Below, in pieces: positions 8,923-17,337 of a DNA stretch of 42,853 bases. Position 1 is the stretch's first letter. Every line of letters starts with the position of its first letter. A program made the translations under genes and the position numbers. A model generated the notes under the pieces. The model saw only the letters and a list, made by a program, of their open reading frames with translations. It was not told the DNA's origin and searched no databases. Source of the DNA: an uncultured Acidobacteriota bacterium (lineage in GTDB: Bacteria; Acidobacteriota; Vicinamibacteria; Fen-336); assembly GCA_902826455.1 (NCBI GenBank), contig CADEEV010000038.1:1-42853 (forward strand), read 5' to 3'.

Positions 8923-9533
8923 GACGCGGCGTCCTTCCCAGCTCTCTCGGCCCCCGCCACGAGCGTACTCCGGCTCCGCTTCAGGCGCGCCTCGACGAGC
9001 TCTGCGATCGTCGGTGCGTTCGGATCGCTCGACACTCGCTCGATCGCGTCACCGGCGCCGACGTCTCCGCCCTTCTCGATCGCGAGGTAGAAGCCGAAGC
9101 GCCCGCTGCCTTCGAAGGCCTTCACCAGGTCCTCGCGCCCGAAGCGCATCCCGAGCTTGTAGCAGGGCAGGCACGGCAGCGTTACCCGCAGCTCCACGCT
9201 GCCGATACGCAATCGATCGCCGACGCGCGCGTCGCTCGCGAGCAGATCTTCGGTGCTGAGGTTCTCGCCGAAGGCGCCCCACGTGAGGGACAGCGAGGGC
9301 TCCCGCTCGCGCCAGTACGCATAGTGCTCGGAGGGATACGCGTAGATCGCCTTGCGGGAGCCGCCGTGCATGCGACCGTCGGCGTGACGATCGCCTTCCA
9401 GGCGGTCGCCCTCCGTGCGGACACGCCCTTCGATCGAGGCTTTCCAGATCCCGGTCCGCACCTTCCGTCCCTGCCACTCGACCGTCCGCGTCCGGCCGAC
9501 GTTCACCGAGACGACCCGCGCCGCGCCGTTCAT
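8919..9533 (-). CDS. MOSC domain protein (YiiM-like)
   Basis: 204 residues forming a stand-alone MOSC domain, the fold shared with the C-terminus of molybdenum-cofactor sulfurase and with YiiM/YuaD-type proteins that reduce N-hydroxylated compounds. Visible hallmarks are VRTGIWK, the GDRHADGRMHGG loop, the GAFGENLS motif and the LPCLPCYKLGMRFG segment with the conserved Cys that binds the cofactor or sulfur. It should be cytoplasmic. Its start overlaps the methyltransferase stop and its stop overlaps the dioxygenase start, so it is translated within the same coupled run. The substrate is not evident from the sequence. Confidence 0.88.
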   Translation of the reverse strand: MNGAARVVSVNVGRTRTVEWQGRKVRTGIWKASIEGRVRTEGDRLEGDRHADGRMHGGSRKAIYAYPSEHYAYWREREPSLSLTWGAFGENLSTEDLLASDARVGDRLRIGSVELRVTLPCLPCYKLGMRFGREDLVKAFEGSGRFGFYLAIEKGGDVGAGDAIERVSSDPNAPTIAELVEARLKRSRSTLVAGAERAGKDAAS

Positions 9534-10261
9534 CGCGCTCGTGCGCCCACGAACAGCTCGTAGGTGCCCGGCTCGAGGTCCGAGTGGTCGAAGAGCACGA
9601 CGCCCGCCTCGAAGCCGACGTCGCGGAGGATCCGAAGCCAGTCGCCCCGGGCGAACAGGCCCTCCTCGGACGCGTCGTGCTCGACGCTCACGGAGCCGTC
9701 GCGCTCGCGCAGCAGGTAGGAATAGTGGGTCGTGCAGCGCGTGTCGGAGGGGTCCGGGTCGAAGCTCCACTCGAGATAGCGCAGGCCGCGACCGGCGCCG
9801 TCGTGGCCGCCGCAGTCCGTGGATGGCCGGAAGGTCTCCCGGACGTGATCGGGGGCGAACAGGGCCGCGCCTCCGGGCTTGCAATGGACGAACGCCGTCT
9901 CGATGGCCGCTCGCAGGTCGGCCTCGCTCGTCATGTAGGAGATGGCGTCGTGGATGAAGACGGCGTCGAACATCCGGCCGAGCCGGACGCTGCGCATGTC
10001 GCCCTCGCGATGCTCGCACTCCGGGTTCAAGCCGCGGCTCACGGAGAGCATGCCGGCCGAGCGATCGACGAGCGTCATCGCGAAGCGCTTCTTGAGGAAC
10101 GACGCGTTGTTGCCGCCGCCGCTGCCGAGCTCGAGGAGCGTCGTCGGCGCCACGGCGCACGCCGCGAGGAGCGTCTGCTGGTAAAAGGCCGCTTCCTCTT
10201 CGTAGTCGGCGGGAGAGGACAGGAGGGGCCACCACTCCGCGAGCGCGCCGTAGAGCTTCAT
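9530..10261 (-). CDS. Class I SAM-dependent methyltransferase
   Basis: 243 residues. Motif I LLELGSGGGNNASFL is the glycine-rich SAM loop; TLVDRSAGML supplies the acidic ribose-binding residue; DMRSV and DAVFIHDAISYM are motifs II-III, and KPGGAALF is motif IV. The N-terminal WWPLLSSPADYEEEAAFYQ segment resembles small-molecule methyltransferases that begin with a Tyr/Trp-rich cap. The C-terminus has a beta hairpin with DWLRILRDVGFEAGVV. It acts in the cytoplasm; the methyl acceptor is unknown. ATGA overlaps join it to genes on both sides. Confidence 0.85.
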   Translation of the reverse strand: MKLYGALAEWWPLLSSPADYEEEAAFYQQTLLAACAVAPTTLLELGSGGGNNASFLKKRFAMTLVDRSAGMLSVSRGLNPECEHREGDMRSVRLGRMFDAVFIHDAISYMTSEADLRAAIETAFVHCKPGGAALFAPDHVRETFRPSTDCGGHDGAGRGLRYLEWSFDPDPSDTRCTTHYSYLLRERDGSVSVEHDASEEGLFARGDWLRILRDVGFEAGVVLFDHSDLEPGTYELFVGARAR

Positions 10262-10998
10262 GCCCCCGTCCCGGCTGACATCCGTTCCCGGAAGTACTTG
10301 AAGACCAGGCGGGTCGTCGGCTCCTGGCCGGGCGCCGTCAGGCGCAGGAGCTCCGCCTCGGTGATGAGCCCGAGCGAGCGGCGGTGCTCGCCGGCGTCGT
10401 GGGCGTAGCGTCGGCAGTGCTCGAGGACGTCCTCCAGGGATCGCGCCGGCACCGTCGCGAGCGTGGGTTCCGCCCGAAGCCGCTCCTCGAGCCGCTGGCG
10501 GTGCCGTGCCAGGACCGCCTCCGGTTTCGAGTCGCCCGGAAGCGATTCCCGCGCGGTGGTGGGCGGGGGTGTGAGCTTGTCGGACTCGGCTGTGTTCGTG
10601 AGGAGCTGGCGACCGTCGACGAACGTGGTCCCGAGGTCGAGCACCGCGGCCTGCGGGATCCGGTAGAAGCACGCGGCGATCGAGCCGGTCTCGTCGGCGT
10701 AGACGTCCATCGGAGAGCGGTTCTGCGGGTAGACCTCGCCGACCGTGACGTTCTCGAGGCAGCCCAGGTGGCGGAAGCCCAGCGGGCCGAGCGCCTCCCG
10801 CATCTGCCGATGGGCGGTGAGGTCGAAGCCCGGGAAGTCCGCCTCCGACGCCACGCGCAAGCGCTGCTCGCCGCCGTACAGCGCCGCCAGCTCGCCATGG
10901 ATCTTGGCGGCCGCCGCCCGGCACTGGGCGTGCCAGCGGTGGCGCTGCCAGGCGATGGTCGCTGCGATGGCGAGCAGGCACAGCAAGGCCAGCAGCAT
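10258..10998 (-). CDS. Membrane-anchored protein of unknown function
   Basis: About 246 residues. A single N-terminal hydrophobic helix (LLALLCLLAIAATIAW) is followed by a basic stretch, then a mostly soluble domain of about 220 residues. No family is recognised. In the middle are IAACFYRIPQAAVLDLGTTF and DGRQLLTNT, a pattern that may form a beta sheet, and the C-terminus is helical and rich in Arg/Leu. The start is ambiguous: GTG at 11001 would give a GTGA overlap with the NTF2-like gene, while ATG at 10998 gives a TGATG one-base overlap. The gene belongs to the coupled minus-strand run. Confidence 0.7.
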   Translation of the reverse strand: MLLALLCLLAIAATIAWQRHRWHAQCRAAAAKIHGELAALYGGEQRLRVASEADFPGFDLTAHRQMREALGPLGFRHLGCLENVTVGEVYPQNRSPMDVYADETGSIAACFYRIPQAAVLDLGTTFVDGRQLLTNTAESDKLTPPPTTARESLPGDSKPEAVLARHRQRLEERLRAEPTLATVPARSLEDVLEHCRRYAHDAGEHRRSLGLITEAELLRLTAPGQEPTTRLVFKYFRERMSAGTGA

Positions 10999-11396
10999 CA
11001 CCAGGCCTCGAAGCAGTCGTAGTTGTGCTGGCGCACGATGAGGCCGCCCCGGAACCGGAGGAAGATCGCGAACCGCGCGCGCAGGACCTGACCCGCCTTG
11101 AACGGCCCGGCGTCCGCACCGATGGTGCCCGTCCAGGCGAGCTCGAGGGCGACGTGGTCCCCGTGGGCGACCGCCGTCTCGATCGCGTACGTCTCGGCGC
11201 GCATCAGCGCGAGACCGCGCTCGCGGCCGCGCTTGAGCTCGGCGAGGTCGCGGCGGGCGCCGTTGGGAAGGAGGCGGTTGGGGAACTCCTCCTGCACCAC
11301 GTCGGGCGCGTAGAAGGCGGCGATCGTCCCGGGACCGGCTCCCGACGCGAGGGCCGCCACGTATCGTCGCGCCGCGTCGAGGTTCGCCTCGGACAT
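10998..11396 (-). CDS. NTF2/SnoaL-like protein
   Basis: 132 residues with the cone-shaped NTF2 fold pattern: a helical start (LDAARRYVAALASG), AAFYAPDVVQEEFP, then long beta strands ETAVAHGDHVALELAWTGTI and ARFAIFLRFRGGLIVRQHNY ending in DCFEAW. Such proteins are ketosteroid-isomerase-like enzymes, cyclases or simple ligand-binding proteins, and the sequence alone does not say which. There is no signal peptide, so it should be cytoplasmic. It starts 3 bases after the tRNA-binding gene and overlaps the next gene. Confidence 0.75.
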   Translation of the reverse strand: MSEANLDAARRYVAALASGAGPGTIAAFYAPDVVQEEFPNRLLPNGARRDLAELKRGRERGLALMRAETYAIETAVAHGDHVALELAWTGTIGADAGPFKAGQVLRARFAIFLRFRGGLIVRQHNYDCFEAW

Positions 11397-11399
11397 CGC

Positions 11400-11756
11400 C
11401 TAGCCCGCCCGCACTCCGTTCGGGACCGGCGCCTCGGGAACGGCGAGCACCGGCGTGATGCCGTCGGCGAAGCCGATGTCGAACAGCATCCCGTGGGACG
11501 TCTCGCCCGCCATCTTCTTGGGCTCCAGGTTCACGACGAACAGCGCCTGGCGGCCCTCGAGCACTTTCGGGTCCGGGCGCTCGAGCTTCATGCCTGAGAG
11601 GATCGTTCGCGTATGGTCGCCGAAGTCGACGCGCAGCCGCAGCAGCTTCTTCGACGTCTCGACGTCCTCGACGGCCACGATCGTGCCGACGCGCACGTCG
11701 AGCTTCTCCACGTCGGCGACGGTCACCGACGACTTCACGGGCGCGGGAGCGGCCAC
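11400..11756 (-). CDS. Stand-alone tRNA-binding OB-fold protein
   Basis: 118 residues of a single tRNA-binding domain, as at the C-terminus of MetRS and in Arc1p/EMAPII and CsaA. Diagnostic segments are KLDVRVGTIVAVEDVE, KLLRLRVDFG, RTILSGMK and the VVNLEPKKMAGETSHGMLF core. The retained SHGM element is closer to MetRS-type domains than to CsaA. It likely binds the outside corner of tRNA or acts as a chaperone-like protein. I chose the GTG at 11756 because GGAGG lies 5 bases upstream; the GTG two codons earlier at 11762 overlaps that site. It follows the carbonic anhydrase gene in the same run. Confidence 0.83.
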   Translation of the reverse strand: MAAPAPVKSSVTVADVEKLDVRVGTIVAVEDVETSKKLLRLRVDFGDHTRTILSGMKLERPDPKVLEGRQALFVVNLEPKKMAGETSHGMLFDIGFADGITPVLAVPEAPVPNGVRAG

Positions 11757-11775
11757 GATCACCTCCAGGTGTTGT

Positions 11776-12411
11776 TCAGCGTCTCCACTGCGGCCAGGGC
11801 CGCGCCTCGAAGAAGTCCACGAGGCCGGTCTCGAGGTCGTACTCGGCGCCCACGATGAGCAGGCCCTTGGTCTCCACGAGCTCCTCGATGATCGCGGAGC
11901 CGTGGCTCAGGTGGTCGACCGACGCCTGGATGTTCGCGCGCACCGCCTGGCGCACGAGCGCCGGCGGGTCGTGGCGCAGCTCGGTCGCGAGGAGCGCCTC
12001 CACGTGGGGTCGCACGCGGCTCACGATGGAGTAGAGCAGCGCCGACTGGCGGTCCGACGGCTGCTGCAGCTCCTCGAGGGTGCCGAGGATCGCGCCGCAC
12101 TGGGTGTGTCCGAGCACGACGACGAGCGGCGTGCCGTAGCGTGCGGCGGCGAACTCGACGCTGCCGACCTGGGACGAGGCCACGATGTTGCCGGCCACGC
12201 GGATCACGAACAGGTCGCCAAGGCCCTGGTCGAAGACCATCTCCGCCGGCACGCGCGAGTCGGAGCAGCCGAGGATGATCGCGAAGGGCGCCTGGCCGGC
12301 GGCGAGCTCGATGCGGCGCTCCGGGGTCGCGACGGAGCCGTCGCGAGCGTCCTCGACGAAACGGCGGTTGCCCTCTCGCAGTCGGTCGAGGGCCTCTGGG
12401 GCCGAGATCAT
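11776..12411 (-). CDS. Beta-class carbonic anhydrase
   Basis: 211 residues. The enzyme interconverts CO2 and bicarbonate. The zinc site is visible: C49, D51 and R53 in ILGCSDSRVP, and H102 and C105 in VLGHTQCGA. RVAGNI (about 71-76) and SVEFAA (84-89) are also typical. No signal peptide is seen, so it is probably cytoplasmic. GGAG lies about 5 bases before the ATG. It is the first gene of the coupled run that ends with the GH13 enzyme. The 61 bases upstream separate it from the sugar ABC operon on the same strand and may carry its promoter (a TTTACT-type hexamer is present), so independent transcription or read-through are both possible. Confidence 0.92.
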   Translation of the reverse strand: MISAPEALDRLREGNRRFVEDARDGSVATPERRIELAAGQAPFAIILGCSDSRVPAEMVFDQGLGDLFVIRVAGNIVASSQVGSVEFAAARYGTPLVVVLGHTQCGAILGTLEELQQPSDRQSALLYSIVSRVRPHVEALLATELRHDPPALVRQAVRANIQASVDHLSHGSAIIEELVETKGLLIVGAEYDLETGLVDFFEARPWPQWRR

Positions 12412-12472
12412 GAAAACTCCATCATCACGAAGTAAATCACGGGGCCGCGGCCTCGGCCAGACCCTGGAGCCC

Positions 12473-13393
12473 TCAGGCGGCCTGCAGCCGCCAGCGATCG
12501 AGGGACGCCGCGGCGAGGAGGACGAGGCCCTTGGCGATCAGCTGGTCGTAGGGCTCCACGTGGAAGAGGTTCAGCCCGTTGTTGAGGATGCCGATGAAGA
12601 ACGCTCCGGCCAGCGTGCCCCAGATCGAGCCGCGGCCGCCGAACAGGCTGGTGCCGCCCACGACGACGGCCGTGACCGCGTCCAGTTCGTAGAACTCGCC
12701 GGCCTTGGGGTAGCCCGCGTTGAGCCGCGACGCGACCAGCACGCCGGCGAGGCCGGCGCACGTGCCGCACAGCGCGTAGACCCGCAGCAGCACGCCGTCG
12801 ACGCGGATGCCGGCGAGCCACGCGGCCTCGCGGTTGCCGCCGGTCGCGTAGACGTGACGCCCGAAGGGCGTGCGCATCAGCAACAGCCACGTGAGCGCGA
12901 ACACCGCGACCATCACCACCGTCGGCCCGAGGCCCTGGCTGAGGGCCGCGAAGCCCGGCGGCAGGCCGGAGATCGTGCGAGCGTCGGTGTACTTGTAGGC
13001 GGCGCCGCGCACGATCAGCATCATCGCGAGCGACGTGACGAACGGCGGAATGCCCACGCGCGTCACGACCAGGCCGTTGACGCCGCCGACCACCGCGCCC
13101 ACCAGCAGGCCCGCCCCGATGCCCGCGGCCAGGCCGCCCCCGCGGTTCAGGACGTCGGCGCACAGCACGCCCGAGAGCCCCACCACGGATCCGACCGACA
13201 GGTCGATGCCGCCCGTGAGGATCGCGAAGCTCATGCCCGCCGCCAGGATCGCCGTGAAGGCGTTCTGCCGCAGGACGTTCGACAGGTTGCCGGTGGAGAA
13301 GAAGGCGTCGGTCGAGACCCCGAGGATCACGCACTCGAGGACCAGCGCGACGAAGATGCCGTAGGTCGACAGCCAGCGCTGCAGCTTCTTCAT
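12473..13393 (-). CDS. Ribose-type sugar ABC transporter permease
   Basis: 306 residues with about 8-10 hydrophobic helices, the RbsC/XylH type permease. Diagnostic segments are NAFTAILAAGMSFAILTGGIDLSVGSVVGL, VNGLVVTRVGIPPFVTSLAMM, the GRHVYATGGNREAAWLAGI loop that contacts the ATPase, and VVVGGTSLFGGRGSIWGTLAGA. It forms the inner-membrane channel for the importer encoded by the two upstream genes. Its ATG overlaps the ATPase stop (ATGA). Downstream, 61 bases containing a GGCC-rich inverted segment precede carbonic anhydrase. The family imports ribose, xylose, autoinducer-2 and similar sugars; the actual substrate is not fixed by sequence. Confidence 0.92.
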   Translation of the reverse strand: MKKLQRWLSTYGIFVALVLECVILGVSTDAFFSTGNLSNVLRQNAFTAILAAGMSFAILTGGIDLSVGSVVGLSGVLCADVLNRGGGLAAGIGAGLLVGAVVGGVNGLVVTRVGIPPFVTSLAMMLIVRGAAYKYTDARTISGLPPGFAALSQGLGPTVVMVAVFALTWLLLMRTPFGRHVYATGGNREAAWLAGIRVDGVLLRVYALCGTCAGLAGVLVASRLNAGYPKAGEFYELDAVTAVVVGGTSLFGGRGSIWGTLAGAFFIGILNNGLNLFHVEPYDQLIAKGLVLLAAASLDRWRLQAA

Positions 13394-14874
13394 GCCGCCG
13401 ACCTGCCGCCCGTCGCGAGCTCCATGACCGAATCGGCGGTGGCCTGCGCCCGGCTCAGCTCCCCGCGCATGCGCCCCTCGTGCATCACGACGATGCGATC
13501 GGACATGGCGAGCACCTCCGGCAGCTCCGACGAGATCATCAGGATCGCCAGGCCCGCGGCCGTGAGCCGGTTCATGAGGGCGTAGATCTCGGACTTCGCC
13601 CCCACGTCGATACCCCGCGTGGGCTCGTCGAGGATCAGCAGGCGCCTTGGCCGCAGCAGGTAGCGCGCGAGCAGGAGCTTCTGCTGATTCCCGCCCGACA
13701 GCGTGCCGGCGCTCTGGTCCAGGCCCGCGGACCGCAGATCGAAGTCCTTGGCCGCCTGTGCCGCCGCGGCCCGCTGCCGCGCCACCTGGAGCAGGCCCAT
13801 GCGGGTGAAGCCGTGGAGGTACGTGATCGCGATGTTCTCGCCGGCGCCGAGCACGGGGAACAAGCCGCGCCCCTTGCGGTCCTCCGTCACGTAGCCGAGG
13901 CCGGCGTCGATCGCCGCGGCGGGGGAGTGGAAGCGCACGGCCTTGCCGTCGAGGGTGATGGCGCCGGTCGACGGCAGCGCGCCGAAGATCGAGAGCGCCA
14001 CCGACGTGCGCCCGGCGCCCACGAGCCCGGCGAGGCCCACGATCTCGCCCTGGCGGACGGTGAACGAGACGTCCGTGAACCAGCCCCGGCTCGCGAGACC
14101 GCGCACTTCGAGCACCGTGGTGCCGGGCGTGCCGGTGCGCGGCGGAAACTCCTCGGCCAGGTCGCGTCCCACCATCCACCGGATGAGCTGCGGCCGGTCG
14201 AGACCTGCGACGGGGCTCACGGTCACGAGCTTGCCGTCCCGCAGCACCGTCACGCGGTCGGCCAGCGCGAAGATCTCCTCGAGCCGGTGCGACACGTACA
14301 CGATGCCGAGGCCGCGCTCGCGCAGGCCTCGCAGCACCTTGAACAGGGCCTCGACCTCGGGGCCCGACAGCGTGCCCGAGGGCTCGTCGAGGATGAGCAG
14401 CTTCGAGTCGCCTTGCAGGGCCCGGGCGATCTCCACCATCTGCTGCTGCGCGACGCTGAGGGTTCGCACCGGCGCGTCGGCCCGCACCTGGGCGCCGAGG
14501 GCGTCGAGCTGCGCCTGCGCGACGCGGGTCATCTCGGCGCGGCGCAGGAACGGCCCGGCGTTCTCGCGGCCGAGGAAGATGTTCTCGGTCGCCGAGAGCT
14601 CCGGCACGAGCGTGAGCTCCTGGTAGACGATGCTGACGCCGGCCCGGCGCGCGGCGAGCGGGTCGCCCACGGGCAGCGGCGCGCCCTCGAGCAGGAGCGA
14701 TCCCGAGTCGGGCGACTGCGCTCCCGCGAGGATCTTGATCAGGGTCGACTTGCCAGCGCCGTTCTCGCCGATGAGCGCGTGGATCTCGCCGCGGCGCAGC
14801 TCGAAGTCGACGCCGTCCAGCGCGCGGACGCCGGGGAACGCCTTGCTCAGCCCCTTGACCGCGAGCAGGGTCAC
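13390..14874 (-). CDS. Sugar ABC transporter ATPase, two cassettes
   Basis: 494 residues, the usual length for RbsA/MglA-type duplicated ATPases. Cassette 1 has Walker A GENGAGKST (about 37-45), signature LSVAQQQMVEIARAL and Walker B LLILDEPSGTL. Cassette 2 has the degenerate Walker A GLVGAGRTS expected for this family, a full signature LSGGNQQKLLLARYL and Walker B LLILDEPTRGIDVGAKSEIY. It sits on the cytoplasmic face of the permease and powers uptake. The start is the GTG at 14874, overlapping the binding-protein stop as GTGA; the stop overlaps the permease ATG. Confidence 0.93.
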   Translation of the reverse strand: MTLLAVKGLSKAFPGVRALDGVDFELRRGEIHALIGENGAGKSTLIKILAGAQSPDSGSLLLEGAPLPVGDPLAARRAGVSIVYQELTLVPELSATENIFLGRENAGPFLRRAEMTRVAQAQLDALGAQVRADAPVRTLSVAQQQMVEIARALQGDSKLLILDEPSGTLSGPEVEALFKVLRGLRERGLGIVYVSHRLEEIFALADRVTVLRDGKLVTVSPVAGLDRPQLIRWMVGRDLAEEFPPRTGTPGTTVLEVRGLASRGWFTDVSFTVRQGEIVGLAGLVGAGRTSVALSIFGALPSTGAITLDGKAVRFHSPAAAIDAGLGYVTEDRKGRGLFPVLGAGENIAITYLHGFTRMGLLQVARQRAAAAQAAKDFDLRSAGLDQSAGTLSGGNQQKLLLARYLLRPRRLLILDEPTRGIDVGAKSEIYALMNRLTAAGLAILMISSELPEVLAMSDRIVVMHEGRMRGELSRAQATADSVMELATGGRSAA

Positions 14875-15812
14875 TTCGCGGTGAGCGTCGCCTGGTCCAC
14901 GAGCCCGACCTCGACCGAGACCACGGGCGGCACCTTCTCGCCGGCCAGGTGGCGCGCGATCATCTCGATCACCGTGTGCCCGATCTTCGACGGGTACTGG
15001 ATCACGTCGGCCTTGAGGGGACCGCCGGTCTTGATCGCGGCCTGGGCGTCGGGCGTCGCGTCGAAGCCGACGATCACGATGTCCTTGCGGCCGGCGGCGT
15101 CGATCACCGAGAGGGCGCCGAGCGCCGAGTCGTCGTTGATGCCGAAGACACCCTTGAGATCGCGGTGCGCCTGGAGCATGTCTTCCATCGCGGCCATCGC
15201 CTTCGCGCGCTGCCCGTCGCTCGACGGCCGCGCGACGATCGTGATGCCCGGGGACTTCTTGAGCTCTTCCTCGAAGCCCTTGATGCGGTCCTGAACCGAC
15301 GCGACCATCGGGTGGTCGATGATCAGGATCTTGCCTTTGCCGCCGAGCAGCTTCGCGATCTCCGCGGCCGCGAGGCGTCCGCCCTGGACGTTGTCGCTTG
15401 CCACGTGGGACACGATCTTGCCGGTGTGGGCCGCGATGTCGGCGGTGAAGACCGGAATGCCCGCGGCCTCGGCGCCGGCCAGGTTCGCGCCGATCGCGTC
15501 GGAGTCGCAGGGCGCCGCGAGGATGGCCGCGACCTTCTGCGCCACGAAGTCCTCGATCTGCGACGCCTGCTTGGCCGGGTCCATCTCGCACGACGTGACG
15601 ACGAGCTCGAGGCCGCGCTTGTCGGCCTCGTCCTTCATGCCCTTCTCGAGCTCTTTGTAGAAGTCGTGGGTCTGGGTGAGAAGAGTGACGCCGACGACCG
15701 GCTTCTTCTTGGCGGGCGTCGCGCCCTGGCCTTGCTCGGCTTGCTTGCCGCCGCAACCGACGGCCATCAGCCCCACGAGTGCCGCCGTCCAGAGTGCTTG
15801 CCGTTGCGCCAC
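14871..15812 (-). CDS. Sugar-binding lipoprotein of ribose-type ABC importer
   Basis: About 313 residues. A short signal peptide ends in a lipobox (LMAVGCGG, Cys at about residue 20), so the protein is tethered in the periplasm. The mature part is a type-I periplasmic binding protein: VVGVTLLTQTHDFYKELEKGM, PCDSDAIGANLAGAEAAGIPVFTAD, KGKILIIDH, VFGINDDSALGAL and IVIVGFDATPDA match the RbsB family. I chose GTG at 15812 because AGGAGG lies 6 bases upstream; an in-frame ATG at 15827 sits before that site and would put it inside the gene. It is the first gene of the three-gene importer operon. Confidence 0.9.
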   Translation of the reverse strand: MAQRQALWTAALVGLMAVGCGGKQAEQGQGATPAKKKPVVGVTLLTQTHDFYKELEKGMKDEADKRGLELVVTSCEMDPAKQASQIEDFVAQKVAAILAAPCDSDAIGANLAGAEAAGIPVFTADIAAHTGKIVSHVASDNVQGGRLAAAEIAKLLGGKGKILIIDHPMVASVQDRIKGFEEELKKSPGITIVARPSSDGQRAKAMAAMEDMLQAHRDLKGVFGINDDSALGALSVIDAAGRKDIVIVGFDATPDAQAAIKTGGPLKADVIQYPSKIGHTVIEMIARHLAGEKVPPVVSVEVGLVDQATLTAK

Positions 15813-15872
15813 GGTCCACCTCCTCATGACGTCGCCGATCGGTTGCGGCCGAGTATAGCCGCCGCGGGCCTC
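15813..15872 (-). promoter_or_regulatory. Promoter and leader of the sugar ABC operon
   Basis: On the minus strand TATACT (15857-15852) matches five of six bases of the -10 consensus. A weak TCGACT lies about 19 bases further upstream. The deduced leader is about 35 bases and carries AGGAGG just before the GTG at 15812. No obvious operator palindrome is seen. Confidence 0.5.
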
Positions 15873-15922
15873 CGTCAGTCGATCACGGGATATCCGTGTT
15901 TCCGAAGAGTGGCGAGGACGGA

Positions 15923-16342
15923 TCAATGGAAGATTCGTGAGAAGACGGCCAAGGCTCCGATGATGATCAGACCGACCGCGATCACCGCCAAGACGGCAGC
16001 CAGCAGCTGGCCGATCGCACCCAGGGCTCCTGCCCGCGGAGGCAGAGGCGGTACGTCGTCGACCAGCTCGCACATCTCGAACGGCGACTTCGAGCCCGGG
16101 GCGAGCAGGTAGGCCACGTCGGCGGGTATGTGGGGAATGTCGTGGCTGTCGCCGAGCGCCTGAGGGTGCAGGCCCGCCTTCAGGAGCTCGACACCGAGCC
16201 GCAGGTAGCCCTGTTGGTTGCCAATGGTCGTGTTCCCGTCCGCGTCTCCGGGAATCCTCAGGCTGGCGCCCTGCTTCGGTATCGAGCGGTCGAGCGCGTC
16301 GACGAGGTCGCGCAGGTCCGGGTTTTCAGTCTCGTTCGCCAT
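15923..16342 (-). CDS. Tail-anchored protein of unknown function
   Basis: 139 residues. The first 95 or so are soluble, acidic and helical (LRDLVDALDRSIPKQG, then LRLGVELLKAGLHP, then DIAYL-like PADVAYLLAPGSKSPFEMCELV). A Pro-rich linker follows, then one strongly hydrophobic helix near the C-terminus (LLAAVLAVIAVGLIIIGALA) ending in FSRIFH. This suggests a tail-anchored inner-membrane protein with its N-domain in the cytoplasm. I do not recognise the family. The ATG is 8 bases after the hydrolase gene upstream, with AGGAC in between, so the two are probably one operon. Confidence 0.65.
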   Translation of the reverse strand: MANETENPDLRDLVDALDRSIPKQGASLRIPGDADGNTTIGNQQGYLRLGVELLKAGLHPQALGDSHDIPHIPADVAYLLAPGSKSPFEMCELVDDVPPLPPRAGALGAIGQLLAAVLAVIAVGLIIIGALAVFSRIFH

Positions 16343-16350
16343 CGGTCCTG

Positions 16351-17268
16351 CTAGTAGACGTCGAGATCACGGCCGACGGCGAACCGGCCCGGATAGTGAG
16401 CGCGCATCTCCTCGTTGAGCTCGTCGGCGGACAGGCTGTTGTAGTGGTAGAGGACGAGCAGCTTCGGCCCAGCCTTCGTTGCCAGTTCGGAGAGCTGCGT
16501 GGTCGTCGTGTGGAACTTGGATGCGAACCGCTGGAACCCTTCCGGGCGTGCGGCCAATGCGGCCGGGGTGATCGCCTCGTGGATCAACACGTCGCAGCCG
16601 TGGCAGGCATCGATGGTCGCTTGCGTGGGGTTCGTGTCGCCGGACACGACGATGCTGCGGTCGGCCGTGTCGAATCGATACCCGTAGCTCTCCATGGCGT
16701 GCTTCGTGGCGAACGCCGTCACGGTCACGTTCGCGTCCTTGTAGATGGGGCCCGCCGCGATCTCGTGGGCGTGGACCTCGTGGCCCTGCGGGAACGCGCG
16801 CTGGTTGCCGTCGGCGTTCGTCCGCGTCTCGATGTCCACGCGGTACGCCTCGAGGATGTGCTCGGTCATCGCCTTGAGGCCCTTCGGTCCGTAGACCTCG
16901 AGCGGTACGCGCCGGCCGATCGTCCACGGCGTGAAGATCAGGTCGGGGTAGCCGACGGTGTGATCCGAGTGCAGGTGGGTGACGAAGGCGACCCGCAACG
17001 CCGTCGGCTCGAGGCCATTGATGCCCTTGTCGAGGAACGCGGCGTTCGCTCGGCGGACGACTCCCGGGCCGAAGTCCACCAGGTACGCGACGTCGTTCAC
17101 CACGATCGCCGTCGCCGGTCCCGAGCGGTCGGGAATCGGTCCCGGGGTTCCCGTTCCGAGAAGGACGACCCTGGTCCGCGAAGGGGCTGCCGCGGCCGAC
17201 TCCCGACCGGAGGCCGGGAGAACCAGGGAAGACGCCAGGGCGATCGCCGCTATCCAATGAACACGCAT
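16351..17268 (-). CDS. Exported metallo-beta-lactamase-fold hydrolase
   Basis: 305 residues. A signal peptide (MRVHWIAAIALASSLVLPAS) is followed by an MBL-fold domain of the RNase Z/arylsulfatase-like branch: VVLLGTGTPGP, VAYLVDFGPGVVRR, then the metal motif THLHSDHTVGYPDL (HxHxDH). SIVVSGDTNPTQATIDA supplies the bridging Asp and LLVLYHYNSLS the late His. Export argues against tRNA processing and for hydrolysis of an ester or similar in the periplasm. The substrate is unknown. A TATCAT hexamer 17 bases before the ATG (17291-17286) may be its -10. It diverges from the carbamate-kinase-like gene. Confidence 0.87.
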   Translation of the reverse strand: MRVHWIAAIALASSLVLPASGRESAAAAPSRTRVVLLGTGTPGPIPDRSGPATAIVVNDVAYLVDFGPGVVRRANAAFLDKGINGLEPTALRVAFVTHLHSDHTVGYPDLIFTPWTIGRRVPLEVYGPKGLKAMTEHILEAYRVDIETRTNADGNQRAFPQGHEVHAHEIAAGPIYKDANVTVTAFATKHAMESYGYRFDTADRSIVVSGDTNPTQATIDACHGCDVLIHEAITPAALAARPEGFQRFASKFHTTTTQLSELATKAGPKLLVLYHYNSLSADELNEEMRAHYPGRFAVGRDLDVY

Positions 17269-17285
17269 GGGGCCCGCGTGCTCCG

Positions 17286-17327
17286 ATGATACGCCCGCCT
17301 CTCGGCGCGCACCGGTTCTGGTATCCT
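17286..17327. promoter_or_regulatory. Divergent promoter region
   Basis: The 69-base divergent gap (17269-17337) contains TATCAT on the minus strand (17291-17286) facing the hydrolase gene and TATCCT on the plus strand (17322-17327), only 10 bases from the ATG at 17338. Neither has a strong -35. The plus-strand spacing predicts a very short or absent leader. Confidence 0.4.
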
Positions 17328-17337
17328 CCACTTCCCG

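Noticed and set aside
12412-12472. Intrinsic terminator after the sugar ABC operon
   Set aside because: There is GGCC-rich self-complementarity but no T-run; the evidence is too weak to call.
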